Positions 10,501 through 22,500 of a stretch of DNA of 64,000 bases are shown here, in pieces. A program made the translations under genes and the position numbers. The stretch is from Zingiber officinale (lineage: Eukaryota > Streptophyta > Magnoliopsida > Zingiberales > Zingiberaceae), in the NCBI RefSeq assembly GCF_018446385.1, contig NC_055996.1, positions 15,859,317 to 15,923,316 on the forward strand, in the 5' to 3' direction. The notes under the pieces were generated by a model, which saw only the letters and a list, made by a program, of their open reading frames with translations, made no database searches and was not told the DNA's origin. Every line of letters begins with the position of its first letter. Positions within the stretch are counted from its first letter, which is position 1.

Positions 10501-13500
10501 AAGGTTGCTCAAGAAGGTCAGAAGTTGGATTTGGGTGAGCCCTATTCCGGATGGCCGAAATCACCCAAGCGAGCGGAGCCAGAGTGGAAGACCCAGACCG
10601 AGGCGAGCAACATCGGAGCAGAGGCTCCGGATCGAAAAAACTCAACGTTGTTGACTTTTAGGGTTCGGGCGCCCGGAACCTATTTTTATCCACATTTGAC
10701 GTGGATGCTGACTGTTGTGTCGGGGATATAATTCTATCCCACTCCAGGCGCCTAGAACCCTTCCAGACGCCCCTACCAAGGCTATAAATATAGCCTTGGT
10801 CCAGAAGCTAAATACAACAAGCATCTTGAGTAACAACACTTGTACACTTTCAATTTTCATTTAGCTTCTTCCTTTCTGAGCTTTCATTGCTGTAAAGAGG
10901 CTTCTCCGCCTGAAGGAGATATTAGTGCATTCCATTTCCTTGGATTACAAACTCTCCGATTGTAATAAAGTAAAACTTTGGTGCCTCTGTTTTCCAGTTT
11001 ATCTTTTATTTATGCAAGTGTTTGTTTAAGTTATAAGCCGAGAAAGGTTTGTTTGTTTCTATTTTTGTGCAGGGCTATTCAACCCCCCTTTTAGCCGACC
11101 AACGGGTCCTATCAGATAAGCTTTATAAATTGAACATCTTTATTTCTACAGTTGACAACGTAATAATGTATAGTATAGGTACGAAATGCAAATTGACTAA
11201 TGAGAATTCTTCCATGTTTGGGCATAGGCGTTTAGGACATATATCCAAACAACGCCTAGAAATATTAATATCACATGGAATTCTCGATTTTCTTGACATG
11301 TTAGACTTTGATGTCCACATAGAGTGTATCAAGGAGAAGACTATTAACAAAAGGAATAAGTGGGCTAGTTGTTGTAGTGACGTTTTGGAGTTAATACATA
11401 CGGACATTTGTGGACTATTCCCTAAAGCATCTTGGACATATATATTTTATTAGCTTTATGGATGACTATTCTAGATTTGACTATCTGTACCTTATTCATG
11501 AGAAGTCGTAATTTTTGGACATGTTCAAAATTTTCAAAGCTGAAGTTGAATTTCAACTAGGTAAGAAAATTAAAGTCGTTCGATCCGACTATGGAGGTAA
11601 ATATTACGGTCGATATGATGGATCAGGTAAACAATGTCCAAGACCTTTTGCAAACTACCTTGCTGAGTGTTGGATTGTGTCTCAATATACCATGCCTAGT
11701 ACACCCAGTAAGAATGGTGTAGCTAAGTATCACAATCGAATCCTAAAAGAAATGGTAAGAAGTATGTCGGCTTTCACTTCTCTACCAGAGTCCTTGTAGA
11801 ATGAAGCACTCAAGACTACAGTTTACCTACTCAATAGAGTACCTAGTAAGGCAGTAACTAAAACCTCATTCGAGATGTGGACAGGTAGAAACCTTAGCAT
11901 TAGGTATTTACACATTTGATGTTGTACAGCTGAAGCTAGGCCTTATAAGTCTAATGAAAGGAAACTGGATTCAAGAACAGTTAGCTGTAATTTTTAGGTT
12001 ATTTTGAGAAGTCAAGAGGGTATAAATTTTATGATCCCCCTAATAGATCCTTTTTTGAAACGGGAAAAGTCAAATTCATTGAGGACAGTGGGAGTGATAA
12101 GGTCAGGAAAATATTTTTTGAGTAATGTGTTGGCAATCCTCCTATGGTCACTACTAGTGCAATCAGTAGCGGTATGATTATCATATTGTACATTATAGAC
12201 ATCACACATCCAGTGAGCGTAGTGAATCAAAATATTTTCATTACATCTCCAATACAATTGGAGGAGTCTGCCATTGAAATTGAAGTATTGCCTTATATTA
12301 ATGAGCAACTATCTCAACCACCTTAAACAGAAGTGCCTTTAAGGTAATCCACAAGGGAACGGAGAACCATTAATTCTCGTGATTATATTTATCTCCAAAA
12401 GTAAGATTTTGACATAGGGTTGGAAAGTAATCCTACATTTTTCCAAGAAGTCAAACAATGCTCTAACCTTGAAAGGTGGATTAACGCTATGCAAGAAGAG
12501 TTGAAGTCTATGACAGACAATGACGTTTGGAAACTTATCGAATTGCCTGAAGGTAAGAAGTCCGTTGGTTATAAATGAATATTTAAAACCAAGCGGGATT
12601 CAAGGGACAATGCCAAAAAGTATAAGGCTCGTCTTGTTGCCAAGAGATTCACTCAGAAAGAAGACATTGATTACAAGGAGACTTTCTCACCTATATCGAT
12701 GAAAGACTCATTTAGGGTAATTATGGTACTTGTAACTCATTATGATTTGGAGTTACATCAAATGAACATAAAGACTGCATTCCTCAATGGAGACATATAG
12801 GAGTCTATATATATAGTGCAACTAGAGAACTTTGAGTCTAAGGACTCAGAGCACCTAGTATGTAAATTAAAAAAGTTCATTTATAGATTAAAACAGGTAT
12901 CCCATCAGTGGTATCGAAAATTTGATCAAGTGGTTGTCTCATATGATTTTAAAGAGAACCCCATTGATCAGTGCATATATGTCAAGTTCAGTGGAAGCAA
13001 GTTTTTTATACTTGTTTTGTACGTGAACGATCTATTGCTTGCGAGTAATAATAAGGGTCTGTTGCTTCAAACTAAGTCATTTCTATTTGGTAATTTTAAA
13101 ATAAAAGATCTTGGTGAAGCATCCTTGGTTTTAGGCATACAGATCTATCATGATCGTTCAAGAGACATTCTTGGACTTTCACAATAGACTTATATTGAAA
13201 AGATGCGTATAAGGTATGTTGGTGCAGGAAGCATCAATGATTGAACCTATGTTTTGATTATGTCAAAGAGTTCAAAGTTAAGGTATTTTGTTATCTGATA
13301 TCTTGAATGAGCATTGCAGGAAAGTCCTAAGTTTATTTAGGTAAAAGTCCTAGCTGCGGTTAGGCAAAGGGAAAACCCTAGGGGGCGGTAACCCTAGGTC
13401 ATAGGGGGCGGTAACTCTATGCGGAAAGCCTTAGCGGATCGGAGCTTCGGGCAAAAATCCTAGGGGGCGGTAACCCTAGGTTAAAATCCTGTTGTCGCGA

Positions 13501-16500
13501 ACCGGGTAGAAGTCTGGACGGGTCGTGGACCGGACGTCCAGCATGAAGACCGGAACATCGGACGTTGAGCAAAAGTCCAGTCGGTCTGGAGGACCGAACT
13601 GACAAAAGATAAACTCTCCTGAGTGGAGTAGGTGATGACGCGTTCCCCAGAAGAGGGAACAGTAGGCGTCGGTTCGACCTAAGATTTTCGGTCGAAAATC
13701 TGAAGTCAGAATCGGATAGTTCGATGACTGTCGAGTATTTTATTTATCATATTTAATATGTGCTAACTTTGTTTTACAGGATATGTTGTGTTTGTATGGT
13801 CTAACATGTCTTGCAGGGTCAAAAAACAAAGTTATGCCTCGGATGAACAGTGCCCGAGGCGCCCTCATGGAGCTTGGAGGCGCCTCGGGTGCAAAGGAGC
13901 TGAGTTTGCGCACAGCAGAGCTGGAGGTACCTCAGACTGAGCTGGAGGTGCCTTAGACAGCTTGGAGGCGCCTTTAACCGGATCAGCAAAGAAGATTTCA
14001 GCGCTTATCCATGCGGTTGACTCGGCGGGTTTGAGGTGCCTGAGTGAACCTTTGAGGCGCCTCTAGTAGGTTATATAAGGGGGTTCGAGCAGCACCTTTC
14101 AAATGCAAGTTCACAAGTAATCCAGCTATTGTTTGCTGCTCAAGAGACGCCCTGAAGTGCTGTTGCAAGTCCCCAACGACCCGGAGTTCCAGTTTCAATA
14201 TTTTTGTTGCCGATATAGCCTTTTAATTATTGTTTTGTAATACATATTTGTAACCTTGCGCTTTAATAGTGAATTGCCCAAAGTAAACGCTCAATGAGCC
14301 TGGGTCTTGGAGTAGGAGTCGCCCAAGACTCCGAACCAAGTAAAACAACTTGAGTCCTTATGTGTGCTTTATTATTTCCGCTGCTAATTCTCGATTGTTT
14401 TATGATTCCGAAACGCGTGAAAGCCACGAGCGATATTCACCCCCCCTCCCCCTCTAGTACTTTCGATCCAACAATTGGTATCAGAGCGGGACCGCTTTGA
14501 TTTGGTGCAACCACTAGTTAAGCAAATGTTTTCATGGTCTTTTCAATTTTCCAGAGTCGATCGGAATTAGTATAATTGCTATAATCCGATCTATTTTCTC
14601 GTTCGAATCGATTTTTTGCTCGAAGTTGGTGCAATACCACTCGAGTTCGTTTACTTTTATCATACATCCCACACTGCTAATCTAGGATCAAGTCCTGGGA
14701 TTTGTTTTTCATTTTATTGTGTGCTAGATTCTTTAATGGCTCTCCAAGAAGGTTTTAGCATAGTCCACCCGCCACTCTTTTCCGGCGAAGACTTTGGATA
14801 TTGGAAGAACCAGATGGAGTACCATCTCAAGACGCAAGTCGAGATGTGGATTATTATCCAGACCGGTCTCGAACTTCCACGTGACGACGCTGGAGAACTA
14901 GTTTCATGCGTCAACTGGGATACCAGCATAAGGAAGAAAGTTGAAGCCGACGCCAAAGCAACTTGCATGCTACAATGCGGGTTAACAAAAGAAGAACTAA
15001 ATAGAGTCGGACCATTCTCAAGCGCAAAAGAGTTATGGTAAAAGCTAATTGAGCTGCACGAGGGCACTTCCGACGCTAAGGTAAATAAACACGACTTAAT
15101 TTTAAATAAATTATATAACATCAAAATGCAGGAAAGTGAGACGGCGAGCCAGCTGCATGCGCGCATCCAGGACCTCCTTAACGACCTTCACGCAATCGGC
15201 CAGAGAATAGAAAATCACGACGTAATAAGGTACGCGCTTAGTGCCTTTCCGAGGAATACATTATGGGCATCAATGGTAGATGACTACAAAGTTTTCAAGG
15301 ATTTATCTTTAATTAAACTTGATGAACTTTTTTCTGATTTTGAATTGCATGAGCAGACTAATGCACGTCCGGTCGAGAAAGGTGTTGCTTTGGTTGCAGG
15401 TACAAACACAACCCGGGAAACTAAAGCAAAGCACAAAACCAAACCCGAAACCAAAGATGAATCGGAAGATGACGACGAGATTGTTTTCGAGCTATTAAGG
15501 CTCGTACGAAGGATCTGTAGAAATAAGAAGGCGACTCAAACACACACGAAGGACAAGTCCGGAGTCACCTGCTACGGCTGCAACCAGAAGGGGCACTACA
15601 AGCCGGATTTCCCAAACAAAAAGCAACGGAGAAAGAGGGTATTGAAAGTAACTTGGTCCAAGTCATCAGAGGAATCCGAGACTAATGAAGAAGAACTGTC
15701 GAGCTTCCTCGCGTTACCAATGCAAGCAAACATCATCGAAACCGAGTCCGAGTTCGAGTCTGAAACCGAGTCCGGGCGAAGCCACGGATCCACATCCGTT
15801 TTTGAAGGACCGAACCCCACTGTAAGTTTGCTACTCGCCGAAACTCAATTAGATGAATTAAAGAATTTAGTGCCTTATTTATTAAAGAAGTTGGCTAAAT
15901 CCAACGTTCGAGTCAAGTCACTTCTAAAGGAGGTAACATCCCTTAAGGAAGCGATTGACTCGAGTTCCTTAACTGAGCCAGTTCAAAATGGAAACTCAAC
16001 TCATGTCCAACAACTTGAGGAAGAGAATTCTAATTTGAAAACTCAAATTAAAGAACTCAAGGACACATTGAAACGGTTCACCCCGGATTCTAAGAATCTT
16101 GATCTAATTCTTGGAAAATAATGAGCTATTTTCAACAAATCCGGACTTGGGTTTAAAACCAAAAGAAAATACAAAGCATATCTATCCTTAGTTAATAGAA
16201 ATAAAAGAAAAATTGTCCAAGCATGGGTGCCAAAGTCCAACTTGGTTAATCAAGTTGGACTTGGTCACTATTGGGTCCCCAAGGATCAGATCCATTTCCT
16301 TGATAGACCATATCGAGGCTATGATCCAGGGGGAGCCAATAGAAAAACTATCTCAATAAATAGATAAAATTGATTGATACTTGTTTATTTATTTTCCTTG
16401 CAATATACATGCTTAGACTAGGATTGCTTAAGGATCTAGGCGTAATTTACACTTGCTAGTTAAATCTAGGAGTTTCAAAAAGAAAATTAAATATATATTT

Positions 16501-19500
16501 TTTGAACGGTTCTGTCTAGGAAGGGGTGGATGATCCCATACCCAAGAAGGCCTAGAGCCTCGCCCTGACCTGGGAACCAATCATGGAAAGACATATTTAA
16601 TTGACTAATTGGAAAACCGTAGTTTAACTCAAATGTAAATTAATCCTTAGAAATAATCAAAAATCAAAGATAACTATCTCACAAAATTACTTAAGATTAC
16701 CTGATTGATAACTTAGAATCGGGTGAGATGGACCTAGGGTTAACTTAGTTGAACAAATTCAATTTATTCAATGTTTAATTAAACAATTTAATTTTAACTT
16801 ATTTCAAAATCATTTGAAAAATTATTTAAATAATACTTTGAAAATTATTTCAAAATAATTTGAAAAATTATTTAAAAAATAATACTTTGAAAATTATTTG
16901 AAAAATTACTTAAAAAATACTTTGAAAATTATTTCAAAATCATTTGAAAATTATTTTAAAAAGCTTTCAAAAGAATTTAGCATAGTGTTTCTCAAAATAA
17001 TTATTTAAAGAAGCTAAGTTTTTGTTGACAATACTAAGATTTTTCAAAACACTTTCAAAATTAACTAAGTGTTTTTCAAACATTTTTTAAAATTTAGCTA
17101 CTCTTCAGGGGGGCTAAAAATTACATGAAAAATAGAATCCTTCTTCCTAAGTAATTTCTTTTTGATTTATGTTAAAGGGGGAGAGAGATCAAAGTTAAGT
17201 AAGGAGAGAATATAAGGAATTTTTCTTTTCTTATCTCATTTACTCCTTTGTTTTAAATTCCTAACATTACTGTAATATTTTCTTAACTTTGAACTATATT
17301 GTCATAATTAAAAAAGGAGAGATTGTTGGTACAGGAAACATTAATGATCGAACCTATGTTTTGATTATGTCAAAGGGTTCAAAGTTAAGGTGTTTTGTTA
17401 TCTGATATCTTGAATGAGCATTGCAGGAAAGTCCTAAGTTTACTTAGGCAAAAGTCCTAGCTGCAGTTAGGCAAAGGGAAAACCCTAGGGGGCAGTAACC
17501 CTAGGTCATAGGGGGCGGTAACCCTATACGGAAAGCCTTGGCGGGTCGAAGCTTCGGGCAAAAATCCTAAGGGGCGGTAACCCTAGATTAAAATCCTGGT
17601 GTTGCGAACCGGGTAGAAGTCTGGACGGGTCGTGGACCGGACGTCCAACATGAAGACCGGAAGCATCGGACGCTGAGCAAAAGTCCAGTCGGTCTGGAGG
17701 ACCGAACTGACAAAAGAGTAGGTGAGGACGTGTTCCCCGGAAGAGGAAACAGTAGACATCGGTTCGACCTAAGATTTTTGGTCAGAAATCCGAAGTCAAA
17801 ACCGGACAGTTCGGTGACTATCGAGTATTTTATTTATCATATTTAATGTATGCTAACTTTGTTTTGCAGGATATGTTGTGTTTGTATGGTCTAACATGTC
17901 TTGCAGGGTTAAAAAACAAAGTTATGCCTCAGATGAGCAGTACCCGAGGTGCCCTCATGGAGCTTGGAGGAACCTTGGGTGCAAAGGAGCTGAGTTTGCG
18001 CACAGCAAAGCTGGAGGTGCCTCAGACTGAGCTGGAGGCGCCTTAGACAGCTTGGAGGCGCCTTCAATCGGATCAACGAAGAAGATTTCAGCGCTTATCC
18101 GTGTGGTTGACTCCGCGGGTTTGAGGCGCCTCAGTGAACCTTTGAGGCGCCTCCAGTAGGTTATATAAGGGGGTTCGAGTAGCACCTTTCAAATGCAAGT
18201 TCACAAGTAATCCAGCTATTGTTTGTTGCTCAAGAGACGCTCTGAAGTGCTGTTGCAAGTCCCCGACGACCTGGAGTTCCAATTTTAATATTTTTGTTGT
18301 CGGTATAGCCTTTTAATTATTGTTTTGTAATACATATTTGTAACCTTGCGCTTTAATAGTGAATTGTCTAAAGTAAACGCCCAACGAGCGTGGACCTTGG
18401 AGTAGGGGTCGCCTAAAACTCCGAACCAAGTAAAATCACTTGAGTCCTTCTGTGCTTTATTATTTCCGCTGCTAATTCTCGATTGTTTTACGATTCTGAA
18501 ACGCGTGAAAGCCACGAGCGATATTCACCCCCCTCCCCCTCTAGCGCTTTTGATCCAACAAGGTATGTTATATGTAGAACTGTACACCTGGTGACACACC
18601 TGTGTCAAGAGGTGACAAGTTCAGCCTGTAGCAGTGTCCACAGCTTAAACTTGAAATAAAGGAGATGGAATAATTCCTATATGCGTCAGCAGTGGGAAGT
18701 CTCATGTATGCATAAGTTTGTACTCAACCAAATATAGCATTTATAATGGGGATGTTAGGCAGATATGTAAGTAACCCAAGACCATCGCAATGGAAAGCGA
18801 TAAAGAGTGTGATACGATATTTGCAAAGAACTAAAAGGACATATGCTCATGTATAGGAGATCAGATCATCTGGAGGTGATTGGATATTCATACTCCGATT
18901 TTACTAGATGCTTGGATAGCAAGAGATCTACTTTGGGCTATGCTTTCATGCTAGCTGGAGGGGCTATATCTTGGAAGAGCATCAAGCAAATGCTAGTAGC
19001 CACTTCTACTATGAAGGTAAAGTTGGTAGCATGCTACGAAGCATCTAATCACGAGATTTGGCTGTGGAACTTTATCACAGCATTACAGATCATTGATGGC
19101 ATTGATAGACCACTAAGGATCTACTGTGATAATAAAGTCGTAAAACTTTATACCATGAACAACTGCAATTCGTCGAAGTCAAAGCACATTGACATTAAGT
19201 TTCTAGTGGTTTAATAAAGAGTTTAGAGTAGTCAGATTATGGTAGAGCACATAAGCACAGATTCCATGTTGGCCGATCCACTCACCAAAGGCTTGGTGCC
19301 TAAGGTGTTTCATGCGCATGTTGTGGATATGGAAGTCCTTCTTATGGAAGAAGAACTCATCTAGTGGGAGTCTGTATTTATCTTATTTCTCTAGATTTGA
19401 TAATAAATATAAACATTTTGTTTTGATTATTGTACGTACTTAAAGTTCAAAACATTAATGAGAATTTATATGTTTGTTTGACACTTTGACTGTAATATCA

Positions 19501-22500
19501 TCATTTACTCTTGTTCAGTATTTGATGTTTGTAAATATGATACAGATTCTTTTTGGAATCATATAGTTTGGATCATGATTTGTTATTGTAGTATAACATA
19601 AAGTATTTTGTAAATATGATCTGATCTCTTTTGAGGTCATCTTAGGACTAGTTGGAAATTGACATGTATTGATCATATTTCATGTAATTTCCACTCTACA
19701 CATCCACATCTTGATTTATGTCATTAATGACATTGGTATTATGATTACTCCTATATGAATAAAGTTAATAGATCAGATTGTTTACAGAGATATTTTGTAC
19801 CAATAAAGTTTGATATCAACTACAGTTTTATTTGCATTTAACATACAACTCATATTAGCCCAAGTGGGAGATTGTTGGATATAATTATCTCTATAGGTGA
19901 GCTTATTTGTAAGTTGTACATGTGAATATGATCCGAACTTATTTAAGTGATATGAAAGTTATTGAGTTTTCGAGTTATTGGATGTGGATCTCATATGTAT
20001 AGAACTCATTACCCGCATCTATTATCATCTATGGGCTGATAATGGATGTACACTATATAATGGGTTGATTCCCAAAGGATTAGGGTATCTTTTTGAAATG
20101 TTTCTTCATTCCCCATTGACGAAGAGGATTCGACGCCGTCAACCCTAACTCCTCCGGAAGACCAACCTTCTTCTTCTATAAGATTGTCGGATCGACGAAC
20201 TTTACACGAAGAACAATGATAATTCCGCTATGTTCAGGTTCTTCGTAATTACAGTTGATCCCGTCCGGAATCTGAGTCGGACGGGGGCCTGTTGTGCTGT
20301 TGTCGACGTCGTTGAGATGCATCGCTGACGCTGTACTTCCTGCAAGGATTACCGCAGGAGGATGACGGAAGACGATGACTAGGATGACGAGGTGGAGATC
20401 TCCTACACACACTCAGACGAGCACCCTGGTCATTAGAGACCAAAAACCAGGGGAAAAGTCCCCGGATCAGGCCCTCCGACACTCAAGTCAATTACTTTTT
20501 CTCCAGAAGCATAGTGGAACAAAAGGACGAAATGTAAAAGACGAATGTGAAAGGATCAGTGAGCGTACCTGCATAAGGGAGAAAGCACTGCTTTTTATAT
20601 GGCAGTGGGTACTTCTAGAGTCTGATAAGTGTCAGGGAATGTCGGGTGTCAAGAGTTGCCTGGCGGTGAATGACACATGACATCTTCCTATAGGACGGAG
20701 GAGGGATCGAGGGGGATTAAACCCTAGACCGTTAGCATATTCCCTGACATGCGATGATTATTCTCTGACGGGTGGTTAAGATTCCCTGGCTTGATTGTTG
20801 TATAGTGCGTGCCCACCCAGGTCTGTTATCCCTGGACTAGGTCCCCGTACCTACAAACCTTGATCTGTGAGCACAGACCTGCATTCACTAGCCTGTGTTT
20901 GTCGCTCCATAAATCCAGATCTGTATGTCCAGCTCTGCATTTGCCACCCGGTGAATCTGGTAAATTCAAACCTGCATTTGCTGCCCCGCAACTCGAGACC
21001 CCCGCTTGTCGTTCCTTAAGTCTGGTCCTGTATGCATGGCCTAGCTCAATATTTTGTCTTGTAAGTTCTGAACTGTATGTCTTGGTCCACATATCCTATT
21101 CTGCATGTCTTATCCTGTAAATCTTGACCTATGAGCCTTAGTCTGCCTTTCCTAAACTGTAGGTCCTGGCCCACATATCTTGTTCTGCCTATCTTGTCCT
21201 GTAAGCCTTAGTCCGTCTCCGCTTATCCTGACCTGTACGTCCTGATCCTGTTCTGCATATCTTGTCATGTAATTCCTGATCCGTAAGCCTTAGTCCGTAT
21301 CCGCCTATCCTAACCTGTACGTCCTGATCCTGTCCTGCATATCTTGTCCTGTAATTCCTGACCTGTAAGCCTTAGTCCGCCTCCGCCTTTCCTGAACTGT
21401 ACGTCCTACATTCTGAGTTCCTACTTGCCATGTAGGCCTGATCCCTGACTGTCATGTAATCTTGACTTTTGACTACCACGTAGGCTGGACCTTTGACCAC
21501 CATGTAGGCTTGACTTCTGACCTCCGCGTAAGCTTGAGTAAGCCTTAGTCCGTCTTCGCCTATCCTGATCTGTACGTCCTAATTCTGTCCTGCATATCTT
21601 GTTCTGTAATTCCTGACCTGTAAGCCTTAGTCTGCCTCCGCCTTTCCTGAACTGTACGTCCTACCTTCTGAGTTCCTACTTGCCATGTAGGCTTGATCTC
21701 TTACTGTCATGTAATCTTGACTTTTGACCACCATGTAGGCTGGACCTTTGACCACCCCGTAGGCTTGACTTCTGACCTCCGCATAAGCTTGACTTCTGAC
21801 CTCCTCATGGGCTTGACTCCTAACCACATCGGCTATCCGACCCCTCACTCACGCACCGTATCAATAGTATTTATGTATTTATTTTTTTATGCCATGTTCT
21901 CGATAAAACGAAGATTCATGCTCATATATTCTTGTATTTCCTATATACGAATTCTTATATGGTTATTAGAATCCATGCGACTTATGTTTTTAGTAGAACT
22001 ATCACAAAACCCTAATGGAATGAGACTCTCACCTCAGGAATGGCAGGGTGAAGCCTCAGGGTTTCAGTCAGTGCTGCATGGAGAAACTGCATCTTGCTGA
22101 GGGATGCTTCTGTGAGGGTTTCAGTGAAACCAGCTGCCCTGTCCGTGCAGCAGTGATCTGCTGCAGTTGAATCCTCAACTTCTCGAGCCAACTGGTCCTG
22201 TAAAGAAGAATGCTTGCAGTTGCAGAGCATGTAGAAGAACCAAGAAAGCGTGATGGCTGTGGTGTCTCTTCCTGCTATTATTATGTTCAGAATGATGTCT
22301 CTCAGGTACTTATCGTTCATGTTCTCTGAATCCTTCTCCTTCTCCACCATGAACCTTGATAGCATGTCCTGCTTCCCAACCTACAGATCGATCGATGATG
22401 CAGATTGTAGTAATTTGATTGAAATTGCTAAAATATTATACAAGTCAAAGCAAGATGAGTACACACAGTCTGATTTTGCTGCTCAGAGAGAAGCTCCTTC

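Larger units (their letters stand above)
8356..11114 (+). mobile_element. Non-autonomous LTR element without protein genes, nested in Copia A
   Basis: LTRs start TGTTGGTACC (8356) and TGTTAGTACC (10249) and are about 860 bp. The flanking GATAA duplication (8351-8355 and 11115-11119) is perfect. The roughly 1-kb interior (about 9210-10248) has no gag or pol, only AT-rich DNA, a conserved hairpin block at 9501-9570 and a purine tract (AAAAAGGGGGAGA) before the 3' LTR, as in SIRE-like Copia elements. It is a deletion derivative of the LARD/TRIM kind. A canonical primer-binding site is not recognisable, and the exact 3' end of the first LTR (about 9198-9220) is uncertain. Confidence 0.85.
13217..18560 (+). 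mobile_element. Gag-only LTR retrotransposon (TR-GAG type) nested in Copia A
   Basis: Two LTRs (13217-14473 and 17324-18560) run from TGTTGG to CCAACA and are flanked by AGGTA (13212-13216 and 18561-18565). The primer-binding site TGGTATCAGAGC is at 14476-14487 and the purine tract at about 17310-17323. The only protein gene is a SIRE-like gag; protease, integrase, RT and RNase H are wholly absent. The 16122-17310 interior is non-coding and contains the conserved hairpin block at 16506-16575. Such gag-only elements are known from plants as TR-GAGs and need pol from elsewhere. Confidence 0.9.
4587..22004 (+). mobile_element. Copia A: Ty1/copia LTR retrotransposon in P450 intron 4
   Basis: The element is flanked by a perfect CAAAA duplication (4582-4586 and 22005-22009). 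Its LTRs begin TGTTGGATAT (4587 and 19873) and end ACTATCA (6102 and 22004). The LTR unit is about 520-530 bp once internal insertions are removed. The primer-binding site at 6104-6116 (TTGACATCAGAGC) is a two-base variant of the initiator-Met tRNA complement. A purine tract (AAGTGGGAG) precedes the 3' LTR. Domain order is gag, protease, integrase, reverse transcriptase, RNase H, as in Ty1/copia. It carries four younger insertions and many stops. It lies antisense to the P450 gene. Confidence 0.92.
19873..22004 (+). repeat. 3' LTR of Copia A, split by a solo LTR
   Basis: LTR sequence is at 19873-20255 and 21869-22004. The insert at 20256-21863 sits at the same base as the insert in the 5' LTR. 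The LTR ends 28 bp from the P450 exon 4 donor. Confidence 0.9.

Noticed and set aside
20809-21120. ORFs of about 100 codons in the 20.8-21.1 kb region
   Set aside because: They lie inside a solo LTR and have no similarity to known domains.
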